Assembly (NCBI RefSeq): GCF_002980495.1
Contig: NZ_PVBR01000001.1
Span: forward strand, 124,001-188,000
Direction of reading: 5' to 3'
DNA length: 64,000 nt
From: Phyllobacterium phragmitis
Lineage (GTDB): Bacteria > Pseudomonadota > Alphaproteobacteria > Rhizobiales > Rhizobiaceae
The stretch's first letter is position 1. The number at the start of each line of letters is the position of its first letter. The notes under the pieces are model-generated. The model saw nothing but the letters and a program-made list of their open reading frames with translations, had not been told where the DNA came from and searched no databases. The position numbers and the translations under genes are program-made. Shown here piece by piece: positions 18,414 through 27,851 of this stretch.

Positions 18414-19180
18414 ATGAAGCTGTTGAAACAACGGCCGCTCCCGCCGGACGGTTGCCCTGGCTGGTCCCCGGACTGGTCATAGCGCTTGCGCTTGCCGCCT
18501 TCGCCATCCTGATTGCGCTTGGAACCTGGCAGGTGCAGCGGCTGCACTGGAAGGAGGGGCTTATTGCGACCATCGCCGAGCGCGTCGCCTCTCCGCCGCG
18601 TCCGCTCGAAGAGATCGAGGCGATCTACACCAGGACCGGCGATGTCGAATATTGGCCGGTGACGGTGACCGGCCGGTTCCTCCATCAGGACGAGCGCCAT
18701 TTCTTTGCCACCCATCGGGGCCGGTCCGGCTTCTATGTCTATACGCCGTTGCAGATGGCTGACGGCCGCGCCGTATTGGTCAATCGCGGCTTCGTGCCCT
18801 ATGAACGCAAGGAAGCGGCGACACGGACCGAAGGGCAGATCTCAGGCGACGTGACGATGACGGGGCTGGCGCGCGATCCCCTGGTCGAAAAGCCATCGTC
18901 GCTGGTCCCCGACAATGATCCGGCCAGGAATATCTTCTACTGGAAGAATTGGCCTGAGATGGTGAAGACGGCGGGGCTCGACCCCTCGAAGATGGTTCCC
19001 TTCTTCATCGATGCCGGCAAAGCGCCGAACCCGGGCGGGCTTCCCGTCGGCGGTGTCACCATCATCGATCTGCCCAACAACCATTTGCAATATGCCGTGA
19101 CATGGTATGGTCTGGCCCTGGCTTTGGCCGCCGTCGTCGGCGCTTATCTCTGGCGCCGGCGTGGTCGAGAGGGTAAGTGA
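18410..19180 (+). CDS. surf1: SURF1 family cytochrome oxidase assembly protein
   Basis: A 256-residue protein with N- and C-terminal transmembrane helices (LVIALALAAFAILIALGTWQ and YAVTWYGLALALAAVVGAYL) around a soluble loop. GTWQVQRLHWKEGLI, PVTVTGRF, VLVNRGFVP and NNHLQYAVTWYGLA are the SURF1 signatures. SURF1 assists heme a insertion into subunit I. ATG overlaps the DUF983 stop by 4 bp, so they are translationally coupled. Confidence 0.94.
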   Translation: MNEAVETTAAPAGRLPWLVPGLVIALALAAFAILIALGTWQVQRLHWKEGLIATIAERVASPPRPLEEIEAIYTRTGDVEYWPVTVTGRFLHQDERHFFATHRGRSGFYVYTPLQMADGRAVLVNRGFVPYERKEAATRTEGQISGDVTMTGLARDPLVEKPSSLVPDNDPARNIFYWKNWPEMVKTAGLDPSKMVPFFIDAGKAPNPGGLPVGGVTIIDLPNNHLQYAVTWYGLALALAAVVGAYLWRRRGREGK

Positions 19181-19202
19181 GTTTGATGATGAGTGCGCTG
19201 AT

Positions 19203-19267
19203 ACCCCCTCTGTCCTGCCGGACATCTCCTCCTTTGAGGGGGAGATGTCCGGCAGGACAGAGGGGGT
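19203..19267. repeat. Perfect 27-bp stem hairpin between surf1 and ispH
   Basis: accccctctgtcctgccgga and following bases to 19229 pair perfectly with 19241-19267 around an 11-base loop. The arms match the ends of the 160-bp elements but the central 70 bases are absent, so it looks like a collapsed copy. It could attenuate read-through from surf1 into ispH; there is no T tract. Confidence 0.75.
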
Positions 19268-19302
19268 GAATGACAGATTTCGACATAAACCAAGGTCCAA
19301 AT

Positions 19303-20304
19303 ATGAGCGACAAGCAGCAACTGACAATCCGTCTGTGCGGACCGCGCGGTTTTTGTGCGGGCGTCGACAGGGCGATCCAGATGGTCGTTCTGGCGCTCAA
19401 GAAATATGGCGCGCCGATCTATGTCCGCCACGAGATCGTCCATAACCGCTATGTCGTGCAGGGTCTGCAGGCGCGCGGCGCGGTCTTCGTCGAGGAGCTG
19501 GATGAAATTCCGCACGAGCATCGTAACCAGCCGGTGGTCTTCTCGGCCCATGGCGTACCGAAATCGGTGCCCGAGGACGCGATGGCGAAGAACCTCTTCT
19601 ATCTCGACGCCACCTGTCCGCTGGTTTCCAAGGTGCACAAGCAGGCCATGCGGCATCAGCGTCTTGGGCGGCATGTGATCCTGATCGGCCATTCGGGCCA
19701 CCCCGAGGTCATCGGCACCATGGGCCAGCTGCCCGAGGGGTCCGTCACGCTCATCGAGACGGTGGAGGACGCCGAGGCCTATCGGCCGGAGGATCCGACG
19801 CGGCTCGGCTTCGTCACCCAGACCACGCTTTCCGTCGATGATACCGCCGGCATTCTCGCCGTTCTGCAGGGACGTTTTCCGGAATTGACGGCGCCTGCGG
19901 CCGAATCGATCTGTTATGCGACGACCAACCGTCAGGACGCGGTAAAGGCGGCGGCGGCTGGCTGCGATCTCTTCCTCATCGTCGGTGCGCCGAATTCGTC
20001 CAATTCCAAGCGGCTGGTCGAGGTGGCGGAGCGCTCCGGCGCCCGCCATTCCATGCTGGTGCAGCGCGCCTCCGATATCGAATGGGAGCGGGTGAACGAT
20101 ATTTCGGTGGTCGGCCTGTCGGCTGGTGCATCCGCACCGGAAATCATCGTGGATGAAATCATCCAGGCCTTTTCAGACCGCTTTCGTGTCACTATCGAAT
20201 TGGCGGAAACCACGATCGAGACTGAAAATTTCCTCGTCAATCGGGAGCTGCGTGATGTCGAGCTGACGCCGCGCGACATGGCCTTCGTCAACGGGGAACG
20301 CTGA
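19303..20304 (+). CDS. ispH: 4-hydroxy-3-methylbut-2-enyl diphosphate reductase
   Basis: A 333-residue iron-sulfur enzyme that makes IPP and DMAPP from HMBPP, the last MEP pathway step. Conserved Cys residues are in [28 protein letters not shown] and [13 protein letters not shown]; substrate residues are seen in HEIVHN, SAHGVP and [11 protein letters not shown], and [11 protein letters not shown] is typical. The ATG at 19303 (MSDKQQLT) has aaggt upstream and is preferred over an ATG 33 bp earlier. The 3' end abuts a heptamer hairpin and then thrB. Confidence 0.96.
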   Translation: MSDKQQLTIRLCGPRGFCAGVDRAIQMVVLALKKYGAPIYVRHEIVHNRYVVQGLQARGAVFVEELDEIPHEHRNQPVVFSAHGVPKSVPEDAMAKNLFYLDATCPLVSKVHKQAMRHQRLGRHVILIGHSGHPEVIGTMGQLPEGSVTLIETVEDAEAYRPEDPTRLGFVTQTTLSVDDTAGILAVLQGRFPELTAPAAESICYATTNRQDAVKAAAAGCDLFLIVGAPNSSNSKRLVEVAERSGARHSMLVQRASDIEWERVNDISVVGLSAGASAPEIIVDEIIQAFSDRFRVTIELAETTIETENFLVNRELRDVELTPRDMAFVNGER

Positions 20305-20306
20305 TT

Positions 20307-20393
20307 ATGGTGAATGGCGAAATGGTGAATAGTGAATGGTAGCTGCTCATCCCTTGTCACTTACCATTCACTATTGACCATTCACCATTCACT
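20307..20393. repeat. Heptamer-array hairpin between ispH and thrB
   Basis: Left arm is tandem units of tggtgaa, tggcgaa, tggtgaa, tagtgaa, tggta; right arm is the complement (taccattcactattgacca and ttcaccattcac) around a loop near gctgctcatcccttgtcac. Same architecture as the octamer hairpins but a different unit. It ends 11 bp before the thrB ATG, so it lies in the thrB leader. Confidence 0.75.
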
Positions 20394-20404
20394 CGGATCA
20401 CCGC

Positions 20405-21385
20405 ATGGCTGTCTACACCGATATAAACGAGATCGACCTGGCGGCATTTCTGGACGAATACGATATTGGCGGCCTTTTATCCTATAAGGGCATCGCTGAA
20501 GGCGTAGAGAATTCAAACTACCTCCTGCACACCGACAAGGGCTCGTTCATTCTGACGCTTTATGAAAAGCGTGTGAACCGCAACGATCTGCCGTTCTTTC
20601 TCGGGCTGATGCAGCATCTGGCGCAAAAGGGCATCGACTGCCCCTTGCCGGTGCATCAGAAGAACGGCGCGATGATCGGCGAACTCGCCGGCCGGCCCGC
20701 CGCCATCATCACCTTCCTCGAAGGCATGTGGATGCGCCGCCCGACGGTCGCCCATTGCCATGCGGTGGGCGAAGCGCTGGCGCGGATGCATCTGGCGGGG
20801 CTCGATTTCCCGGTGCGCCGGGAAAACGCGCTTTCCGTTTCGGGATGGCGTCCCCTGTGGGACCAGGCCAAGGAGCGCGCCGACGAGGTGGAGAAGGGGT
20901 TGGCGGCCGAGACGGAAGCCGATCTGGCTTTTCTCGAAGCGAACTGGCCTGCCGATCTTCCCGCCGGCATCATCCATGCCGATCTTTTCCCCGACAATGT
21001 CTTTTTTCTCGGGCCGCAGCTTTCCGGAGTGATCGATTTCTATTTCGCCTGCACCGATTTGCTCGCCTATGACGTGGCGGTCTGCCTCAATGCCTGGTGC
21101 TTCGAAAAGGATTTTTCCTTCAATCTGACGAAAGGGACCGCACTTCTGCGCGGCTATACCTCAGTCCGGCCGCTCTCAGCTGAGGAGGCCCGGGCATTGC
21201 CGGTGCTGGCGCGTGGTGCTGCGCTGCGCTTCATGCTGACCCGGCTTTATGACTGGCTCAACGTTGCCGACGGCAGTTTCGTCGTCAAGAAGGATCCCAT
21301 GGAATATGTCCGCCGGATGCGCTTTCACCGCCATATCCATTCTCCCGCCGAATACGGCCTGGTCGGGAAAGGGGAGGACGCGTGA
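20405..21385 (+). CDS. thrB: Homoserine kinase (aminoglycoside-kinase fold)
   Basis: A 326-residue kinase of the APH/choline-kinase fold, the form of ThrB used by many alphaproteobacteria in place of the GHMP type. The ATP/catalytic motif is [13 protein letters not shown], followed by [16 protein letters not shown] (metal-binding Asp). N-terminal [29 protein letters not shown] is the glycine-loop/Lys region. It phosphorylates homoserine for threonine synthase, ThrC, encoded at 29144-30553 on the other strand. Its stop overlaps the rnhA start. Confidence 0.93.
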   Translation: MAVYTDINEIDLAAFLDEYDIGGLLSYKGIAEGVENSNYLLHTDKGSFILTLYEKRVNRNDLPFFLGLMQHLAQKGIDCPLPVHQKNGAMIGELAGRPAAIITFLEGMWMRRPTVAHCHAVGEALARMHLAGLDFPVRRENALSVSGWRPLWDQAKERADEVEKGLAAETEADLAFLEANWPADLPAGIIHADLFPDNVFFLGPQLSGVIDFYFACTDLLAYDVAVCLNAWCFEKDFSFNLTKGTALLRGYTSVRPLSAEEARALPVLARGAALRFMLTRLYDWLNVADGSFVVKKDPMEYVRRMRFHRHIHSPAEYGLVGKGEDA

Positions 21386-21855
21386 AGATGATAGAGGCTT
21401 TTACCGACGGTGCCTGCTCGGGCAATCCGGGGCCGGGCGGCTGGGGCGTCGTCCTGCGCTGGAACAGCACCGAGAAGGAGCTTTCCGGCGGCGAGCCTGA
21501 CACGACCAACAACCGCATGGAGCTGATGGCGGCGATCTCCGCGCTCACCTCGCTGAAGGAACCTTGCGAGGTGGCGCTTTACACCGACAGCAAATATGTC
21601 ATGGACGGAATTTCCAAATGGATCCATGGCTGGAAAAAGAACGGCTGGAAGACCGCCGACAGGAAACCGGTGAAGAACGGTGAACTCTGGCAGGCGCTCG
21701 ATGAGGCAAACCGCCGCCACAAGGTCACCTGGAATTGGGTAAAGGGCCACGCCGGCCATCCCGAAAACGAACGCGCCGACGCGCTGGCGCGGGCCGGCAT
21801 GGCGCCGTTCAAGAAGGGTGGGGCGGGCACGGCTTTCGCCAACCCGGTTTCGTGA
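21382..21855 (+). CDS. rnhA: Ribonuclease HI
   Basis: A 157-residue enzyme that cleaves the RNA strand of RNA:DNA hybrids. The catalytic acids are present: D9 in [17 protein letters not shown]47 in [10 protein letters not shown]69 in YTDSKYV and D133 in ERADALAR. The GTG at 21382 overlaps the thrB stop and gives the MKxIEA start seen in relatives; an ATG two codons later is also possible since ggagg lies 4 or 10 bases upstream respectively. Confidence 0.95.
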   Translation: MKMIEAFTDGACSGNPGPGGWGVVLRWNSTEKELSGGEPDTTNNRMELMAAISALTSLKEPCEVALYTDSKYVMDGISKWIHGWKKNGWKTADRKPVKNGELWQALDEANRRHKVTWNWVKGHAGHPENERADALARAGMAPFKKGGAGTAFANPVS

Positions 21856-21894
21856 AAGCGAGTAATCAGCCGGATGGGCCAGAGCACTCCGTCT

Positions 21895-21927
21895 CACCCC
21901 CTCTGGCCGGCAGGCCAGAGGGGGGTG
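21895..21927. repeat. Short caccccctctggcc hairpin
   Basis: 33 bp: caccccctctggcc, loop ggca, ggccagaggggggtg. It is the tip of the 160-bp element family with neither extended arms nor core. It lies between the convergent rnhA and peroxiredoxin genes and could serve as a bidirectional stop signal. Confidence 0.65.
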
Positions 21928-21960
21928 TTGCAGCCTCAGCGCTACCGACCCGAAACACCA

Positions 21961-22446
21961 TCAAAGCTGCGTCAGCAGTTCCGCCGCGCTCGACGTCGCT
22001 GCCTGGCCCGGCGTTTCCTCTATGTTGAGCGCCTTCACCACGCCGTCTTCGACGATGGCCGAATAGCGCTTGGAGCGGATGCCGAGGGCGGCCGCCGAAA
22101 GGTCGATATCGAGGCCGGCGGTCTTGGTGAAGGTGCCGTTGCCATCCGAGAGGTAGAGGATCTTGCCTTCGCCGCCCGTGCTCTGGGCCCAGGCGCCCAT
22201 GACATGCGGATCATTGACCGCCACCACGGCAATCTGGTCTACGCCCCTGGAGAGAATGGCTTCATGGTTTTCCAGATAGCCGGGCAGATGATTGAGGCTG
22301 CAGGTCGGCGTGAATGCGCCCGGAACGCCAAACAGAACGACCTTCTTGCCCCCGAAGAGCTCGTCGGTCGTGATGTCCTTGATGCCATCGGTGGTCTTGA
22401 CCTTGAACGTCGCCGCGGGAAGCTTGTCGCCAACCTTTATCGTCAT
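21961..22446 (-). CDS. Peroxiredoxin, Prx5 type
   Basis: A 161-residue thiol peroxidase. GVPGAFTPTCSLNHLPGY contains the peroxidatic Cys49 with the PxxxT/SxxC motif, and the Arg partner is in LGIRSKRY. It lacks the glutaredoxin extension found in some homologues. Such proteins reduce alkyl hydroperoxides and H2O2 using glutathione or thioredoxin. ATG 22446 (MTIKVGDKLP) has aaggagag upstream; a 10-residue upstream extension is not conserved-looking. It is convergent with rnhA. Confidence 0.92.
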   Translation of the reverse strand: MTIKVGDKLPAATFKVKTTDGIKDITTDELFGGKKVVLFGVPGAFTPTCSLNHLPGYLENHEAILSRGVDQIAVVAVNDPHVMGAWAQSTGGEGKILYLSDGNGTFTKTAGLDIDLSAAALGIRSKRYSAIVEDGVVKALNIEETPGQAATSSAAELLTQL

Positions 22447-22531
22447 GGAATTCTCTCCTTGGATGTGCCGATGCAATAGGACATATGGCCTGCCGAGGCC
22501 AAAGTCGAGAGCGGATTGGGGGCTGTGGTCT

Positions 22532-23332
22532 CTAGGGAAGGTCCACCGTGCCGGACACGGCCTGCTCGCCCTGCACGAGCGTATAGTCGATCACATCAGG
22601 CGTTTTGTCCGCGCCGCTGAGGATCGTGCTGGAGAAGCGGATGCCGTCTTCTTCCGGCCCTTCGATTTTCGGCGTGGAGAATGTCATCGCGTCGCCGGAC
22701 AGGAAAAGTTGCGCAGGCTTGCCATTGACCGGAAGCCTCACGTCGAAAACAGCCTTGCCATCTCTCCTTATCGCCTCCCGGATGCCGAATTCCGGCGTGG
22801 CCGGACGCGGCAGCCGGTCGAAGGCGGTGCTGACCAGCGTATGCGCAAGCGCGTCCGGCGAGCCCGGCTTGACCGGCAGATCGAACTCGGCCTGGACCGG
22901 AATGCAGATCGTCTCGCATATGCCGAGAAAGACATGGCCCTTGAGCCGCGTCGGCGCCTGCGCCTCCTGAAGACGGAAGGTGACGGGGAGCACGACGGAA
23001 CGCTTGTACCCGGCCCATTGCGTCTCTCCGTCATGGAAACGATAAGGTGCGGGAAACGCGATCTCGCTCCCGGCGATGTTGCTGCTTGCCGAAAGGTCGA
23101 GCTGCGGCGGAACGCCGGCATCGCCCGGCTCCTGCCAATAGGTTTTCCACCCGTCTTTGAGATCGATCTGGATCGCGCCGCGCAACACCGTCATCGGTTC
23201 CTGCGGAACGTCGAGAAGAAGCCGGACCTTGCCGCCCGGTGTTTCGACCCAGGGAGAACTTTCGGCGAGGGCGTGGCCGGACTGGAGAAGTGCCGCAGCG
23301 AAGACGGCAATGAAGGATTTTCGAATGATCAT
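22532..23332 (-). CDS. Periplasmic DsbD-N-terminal-domain-like protein
   Basis: A 266-residue protein with a signal peptide ([18 protein letters not shown]). The mature part, [38 protein letters not shown] and [21 protein letters not shown], matches the DsbD/ScsB-type N-terminal immunoglobulin-like domain; the CETIC cysteines may form the redox pair. No transmembrane DsbD core follows, so it would be a free periplasmic domain. The partner is unknown. The ATG at 23332 is preferred over a TTG two codons upstream. Confidence 0.8.
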   Translation of the reverse strand: MIIRKSFIAVFAAALLQSGHALAESSPWVETPGGKVRLLLDVPQEPMTVLRGAIQIDLKDGWKTYWQEPGDAGVPPQLDLSASSNIAGSEIAFPAPYRFHDGETQWAGYKRSVVLPVTFRLQEAQAPTRLKGHVFLGICETICIPVQAEFDLPVKPGSPDALAHTLVSTAFDRLPRPATPEFGIREAIRRDGKAVFDVRLPVNGKPAQLFLSGDAMTFSTPKIEGPEEDGIRFSSTILSGADKTPDVIDYTLVQGEQAVSGTVDLP

Positions 23333-23522
23333 GCGCAAGGATTGCCGTGAAACGATGGCGTTATCAAGTCACGATCAGGTCACAGCCCAAGCTATAGCCA
23401 AGTCACGGACGATGATGACAATCGGCTTTTTGGCGTTGGTTGATGGTTCCGATTTAAAGAGAATTGGCCTTCTTCGCCAAAACCTCTTTGCCATTTTCCG
23501 ATCCGTTGCTACCTTTAGCGGC

Positions 23523-24125
23523 ATGGACATCTTGAAGTCTACGCAAAGAGACAAGGGTTTTCTGAACGGTCAGTTCCTGATCGCCATGCCGAGCATGAGC
23601 GATGACCGTTTCGCGCGGACGGTGATCTATGTCTGCGCCCATTCCGACGAGGGCGCGATGGGCTTCATCATCAACCAGCTGCAGCCCATGGAATTTCCCG
23701 ATCTTCTGGTGCAGCTGGGCGTCATCGACGAGGAGGAGACGATCAGGCTGCCACGTGAGATGCGCCATTTCATGGTGCGCAATGGCGGCCCTGTCGATCG
23801 GACTCGCGGCTTCGTCCTGCATTCCGACGATTACATGGTGGATTCGACCATGCCGGTCTCCGAAGATGTCTGTCTGACCGCGACCATCGACATTCTGCGT
23901 GCCATCGCGGGCAACGGCGGACCGTCGCAGGCTCTCATGACGCTCGGCTATTCCGGCTGGGGAGCGGGGCAGCTCGAGGCCGAGATCGTCGAGAATGGTT
24001 GGCTGACATGCCCGGCATCGATGGATTTGCTCTTCGACACCGATATCGCCACGAAATACGAGCGCTTGCTCAATCATATCGGCATCGACCTGTCACGCCT
24101 GGTCAATGCCGTGGGGCACGCCTGA
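23523..24125 (+). CDS. YqgE/AlgH family protein
   Basis: A 200-residue protein. [40 protein letters not shown] is the YqgE signature, with [14 protein letters not shown] and [21 protein letters not shown] following. Homologues occur widely; AlgH affects alginate production in Pseudomonas, but the molecular role is unclear. ATG 23523 begins the conserved region; the extension upstream is in frame but not family-like. It diverges from the DsbD-like gene. Confidence 0.92.
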   Translation: MDILKSTQRDKGFLNGQFLIAMPSMSDDRFARTVIYVCAHSDEGAMGFIINQLQPMEFPDLLVQLGVIDEEETIRLPREMRHFMVRNGGPVDRTRGFVLHSDDYMVDSTMPVSEDVCLTATIDILRAIAGNGGPSQALMTLGYSGWGAGQLEAEIVENGWLTCPASMDLLFDTDIATKYERLLNHIGIDLSRLVNAVGHA

Positions 24126-24193
24126 TCCCATCATGATCTAAAGGTTGTCATGGTTTAATTGAAACGCTGGCCGGACGACACCACTTGTCCGGC

Positions 24194-24300
24194 CGTCATT
24201 CTCGGGCTCGTCCCGAGAATCTGCGACAAGGAAAAGAAAAGCAATTACCGTTCTGACAGATCATACCGCGTAGATTCTCGGGACAAGCCCGAGAATGACG
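24194..24300. repeat. 107-bp inverted repeat with 29-bp arms
   Basis: cgtcattctcgggctcgtcc (24194 onward) pairs with ggacaagcccgagaatgacg (to 24300) with one mismatch across 29 bp; each arm itself contains a ctcggg...cccgag palindrome. The centre is AT-rich and unrelated to the other elements. It sits between YqgE and the convergent EAL gene. The arm motif resembles the tcctcgggtcaagcccgagg module of the mosaic elements. Confidence 0.7.
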
Positions 24301-24339
24301 ACAGGAGGGGACGCTGTTTCAAGCTAGTTCTGACAAACT

Positions 24340-27234
24340 CTAGGCTGCGGCAGGCTCCAGCTGATCTCTGAGAAGTTTGTTTGCAGCGTCCGCCGACACC
24401 GGCTGGCCGAACATGAAGCTCTGCACATATTCACAGCCGAGCTGGCGCAGATGCAGCGCATCCGTTTCATTTTCCACGCCTTCCGCCACTGCCGCGAGGC
24501 CCAGATCATGCGCCATGCTGACGATCGAGCGCAGCAGCGTCGCATTCTGCGCCTGATCGCTCTTCACGAAGGAGCGGTCGATCTTGATCATGTCGAAGGG
24601 GAAGCGGGTGAGATAGGCGAGGGAGGAATAGCCGGTGCCGAAATCATCGAGGGACAAGCCCACGCCCATGGCCTTGATGCGCGTCAGCACATGCGCAGAC
24701 TGCTCGGGGTTTTCCATGATGACGGATTCGGTAAGCTCGAGCTTGAGGCTTTCCGGGGCGATATGGGTGCGCGAGAGCACCGAGCGCACATCGCTGATGA
24801 GATCCTGGCGGATGAGCTGCGTGCTCGAAAGATTGACCGAGACGAAGATATTCATGCCGGGGAAATTCTCGCGCCAGTTGAACAGATCCTGAGCCGCGCG
24901 TTGCATGGCGAACAGGCCAAGCTGGACGATGAGGCCGGAGCTTTCGGCGATCGGGATGAATTCGGACGGCGATATCGAGCCGCGCCGTGGATGCTCCCAG
25001 CGCATGAGCGCTTCGAACCCGGCAATGCTGCCGTCCTCCAGCCGCACGATCGGCTGATAGACCAGGCCGATCTCCTGACGCTCTATGGAGCGGCGCAGAT
25101 CCGACTCCATCTGCAGCTTGTCGCTGCCGATGGCGCGGAATGCCGGGCGGAACGGCTCGATGCGGTCGCCGCCGAACCGCTTGGCCTGATACATCGCAAG
25201 CTCCGCATCCTTGACCAGGTCCTCGGCATTCGATGCCGCCGCAGTCCATGTGATGAGGCCGATGGACGCCGTCAGCACGATCTCGCGCTTGGCATAGGAG
25301 ATGGGCGCGCGGATCGCCTGTTTCAGCGCCTCGGCGAACGCGGCGATGCGCGCCGGATCGCTTTCGGAAGTGAGCAGCAGTCCGAACTGGTCGGAGGCCA
25401 GGCGGGATAGCGTGTCCTGTGGCTTGAGCAGCCGATGCAGGCGGCGCGAGATAGTCAGGAGGATCGTATCGCCGGCCGACATGCCGAGACTGTCATTGAC
25501 CTGCTTGAAGCGGTCGATGTCGATGATGAAAACCGTTGGCCTGAACTTGCTTTCGCTGCGCGCCATGTGGATGACGTTGTTCAGCCGGTCGAGGAACAAT
25601 TCGCGGTTGGGCAGCCCGGTCAGATTGTCATGCACGGCATCATGCAGAAGGCGCTCCTCGGCCTTCTTCTGCTCGGTGACGTTGATCAGCGTGCCGACGC
25701 AGCGCACGATTTCGCCGTCGGAGCCGATGACGGGGCGGGCGCGCAGCGCATACCAATGATAATGCCCATCGCCGGCGCGTAAGCGGAAGGTTTGCGCGAT
25801 GCGGCCGCGCCGATTCTCCAGAATGGCGTCGAGCGTCGAGCGGAACCGGTCGCGGTCGTCGCTGTGCATCGCCGGCAGCCAGTTGCGTACCGGCCCCTGA
25901 AGCTGGCTTGCGGCGGAACCGAGGAAGGTGTCGATATCAGGCGTCGTTACCACGCGGTCGCGTGGCACGTCCCAATCCCAGACGATATCGCCGGAGCCGA
26001 TGACGGCAAGCGCCTGCCGTTCCATGTCGGAGAAAAGCCCGTGCTGTAATGCGCCGCCGGCGAAGGCGTGCTGCATGACGGTGAAGCCGATGAGAAGCAG
26101 GATCAGCACGAGGCCGCCGCCCAGTGCCGGCTGCGCGATATCATTGTCGAGATGGCCGGATACGGTGAGCCATGCCCCGCCAAGCCATAACAGGATCAAT
26201 ATCCAGGTCGGGATGAGCATGATCGCCCGGTCATATCCCCTGAACGTCAGGTAGCCGATGATCGCCACGCCGGCTATGCCGGTCAGCGCGAAGGAAAAAC
26301 GCGCGATACCCGAGGCGATCGGCGGATCGATGATGGCGACCCCGGCAAGGGCCAGCAGGCCCAGGACCCAGGTCAACGCGCCATAGCTGAAATGATCGTG
26401 CCATCGGTTGAGGTTGAGATAGGTGAACAGGAAGATCACAAACGTCGCGGCAAGCGACACCTCGGTTCCCGCCCGCCAGACCTGTTCGCTGCCGGGCGTG
26501 ATCGCCATCAGCTTGTTCCAGAAACCGAAATCGACGCAGATATAGGCGAGAACGGCCCAGGCGAGCGCCGCCGTCGCCGGAAACAGCGACGTGCCCTTGA
26601 CGACGAAAAGAATGGTCAGGAACAAGGCGAGAAGGCCTGATATGCCGAGCAGGATGCCGCGATAAAGCGTATAGGCGTTGATCGTGTCCTTGTAGGCTTC
26701 GGGCTCCCAGAGATAGACCTGCGGCAGGTTGGGGGAGGCCAGTTCGGCGACAAGCGTGATCACCGAACCCGGATTGAGCGTTATGCGAAAGATGTCGGCA
26801 TCGGGGCTCGCCTGCCGGTCGAGCGCGAAGCCTTCGCTCGGCGTGATGGAATTGATGCGGGTCGATCCGAGATCGGGCCAGACGAAACCCGATCCGACGA
26901 GGCGGAAATGCGGCGCCACGATCAGCCGGTCGATCTGCTCGTCAGTCGGGTTGGCGATGGCGAAGACAGCCCAGTCGCCTTCGCTCCTCTTGTCGTTGGC
27001 CTGCACCTCGATGCGCCGCACGATGCCGTCGGGTCCAGGTGCCGTGGAAACCTGGAAGCTCTCGCCCTGATTGCGGAAGATCTCCACGGCGCGGGAAAGA
27101 TCGAGCGCGGTATCGTCCTTCGATATCTTGACCGGTTCGAACGCCAATGACGAACTGGCTCCGCCGGCGGCGAACAGCACGAACAGAAAAATGCCGAAAA
27201 GCATCTTCAGCGGGCTGTGAACATATCGTGACAC
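24340..27234 (-). CDS. Membrane sensor with PAS, degenerate GGDEF and intact EAL domains
   Basis: A 964-residue protein from the GTG at 27234. Order: N-terminal signal/membrane segment (MLFGIFLFVLFAAG), periplasmic region (about 30-190) and seven or so helices resembling 7TMR-DISM (190-410), PAS (about 420-545, DIVWDWDVPRD), GGDEF (about 550-715), EAL (about 725-960). The GGDEF active site reads ASDQF, so cyclase activity is doubtful. The EAL site is complete: GFEALMRW, NLSSTQL, ELTES, DDFGTGYSSLAYL, AEGVE. It is likely a c-di-GMP phosphodiesterase. GTG overlaps the GNAT stop by one base, with aaggt upstream. Confidence 0.9.
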   Translation of the reverse strand: MSRYVHSPLKMLFGIFLFVLFAAGGASSSLAFEPVKISKDDTALDLSRAVEIFRNQGESFQVSTAPGPDGIVRRIEVQANDKRSEGDWAVFAIANPTDEQIDRLIVAPHFRLVGSGFVWPDLGSTRINSITPSEGFALDRQASPDADIFRITLNPGSVITLVAELASPNLPQVYLWEPEAYKDTINAYTLYRGILLGISGLLALFLTILFVVKGTSLFPATAALAWAVLAYICVDFGFWNKLMAITPGSEQVWRAGTEVSLAATFVIFLFTYLNLNRWHDHFSYGALTWVLGLLALAGVAIIDPPIASGIARFSFALTGIAGVAIIGYLTFRGYDRAIMLIPTWILILLWLGGAWLTVSGHLDNDIAQPALGGGLVLILLLIGFTVMQHAFAGGALQHGLFSDMERQALAVIGSGDIVWDWDVPRDRVVTTPDIDTFLGSAASQLQGPVRNWLPAMHSDDRDRFRSTLDAILENRRGRIAQTFRLRAGDGHYHWYALRARPVIGSDGEIVRCVGTLINVTEQKKAEERLLHDAVHDNLTGLPNRELFLDRLNNVIHMARSESKFRPTVFIIDIDRFKQVNDSLGMSAGDTILLTISRRLHRLLKPQDTLSRLASDQFGLLLTSESDPARIAAFAEALKQAIRAPISYAKREIVLTASIGLITWTAAASNAEDLVKDAELAMYQAKRFGGDRIEPFRPAFRAIGSDKLQMESDLRRSIERQEIGLVYQPIVRLEDGSIAGFEALMRWEHPRRGSISPSEFIPIAESSGLIVQLGLFAMQRAAQDLFNWRENFPGMNIFVSVNLSSTQLIRQDLISDVRSVLSRTHIAPESLKLELTESVIMENPEQSAHVLTRIKAMGVGLSLDDFGTGYSSLAYLTRFPFDMIKIDRSFVKSDQAQNATLLRSIVSMAHDLGLAAVAEGVENETDALHLRQLGCEYVQSFMFGQPVSADAANKLLRDQLEPAAA

Positions 27235-27836
27235 TATCGGGCGACCTTGCTGTTGATCATGCGTCTGTCGTTTTCGAGCAGCGAGTAGAGGAAATGGTCC
27301 TGCCACATGCCGTTGATTTTGAGATAGGAACGTAAGAGTCCTTCTCTCTGAAATCCGGCTTTTTCGAGAAGCCGCGTGGATCGTGCATTATTGGGAATAC
27401 AGGCAGCTTCGAGCCTGTGCAACCGCAACTGGTCGAATGCAAAGGGGATAATCAGCCCCATCGCCTCGGTCATATAGCCTTGCCCGGCAAAAGGCGCGCC
27501 GCTCCAATAGCCGATCTGGCCGGATTGCGCGACGCCGCGGCGGATATTGCCGAGCGTGATGCCGCCGACGAGCCTGTTGTCGGAGTTGCGGAAGATGAAG
27601 AAGGGATAGCCGGTGCCCGACTGCGACTCTTCCTGATAGCGCCTGATCCGCAGGCGAAACGAGCTGCGTTCGAGATCCCCCTCGTTCCATAGCGGTTCCC
27701 ATGGCGACAGGAATTCCCGGCTCTCGGCGCGCAGATTCGCCCACGCCTTGTAATCGCCGCTCGAAGGTTCGCGCAGACAAACGCGTATTCCGCGCAGGGA
27801 ACCCTGATTGTTCCTGATGAAGGGCAGGGCGATCAT
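27234..27836 (-). CDS. GNAT family N-acetyltransferase (RimJ/RimL-like)
   Basis: A 200-residue acetyltransferase. VCLREPSSGDYKAWANLRAES starts the fold, LVGGITLGNIRRG and QIGYWSGAPFAGQGYMTEAM carry the acetyl-CoA motif A, and NNARSTRLLEKAGFQREGLLRSYLKING is the C-terminal RimJ-type motif. It probably acetylates a protein N-terminus or small amine; the target is unknown. It sits in a compact minus-strand run thrC-M16-GNAT-EAL with gaps of at most 15 bp. Confidence 0.92.
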   Translation of the reverse strand: MIALPFIRNNQGSLRGIRVCLREPSSGDYKAWANLRAESREFLSPWEPLWNEGDLERSSFRLRIRRYQEESQSGTGYPFFIFRNSDNRLVGGITLGNIRRGVAQSGQIGYWSGAPFAGQGYMTEAMGLIIPFAFDQLRLHRLEAACIPNNARSTRLLEKAGFQREGLLRSYLKINGMWQDHFLYSLLENDRRMINSKVAR

Positions 27837-27851
27837 TGCCGTGCCCTGAGT

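Noticed and set aside
20307-20393. CRISPR array
   Set aside because: Repeat units are directly adjacent without spacers and form complementary arms of one hairpin.
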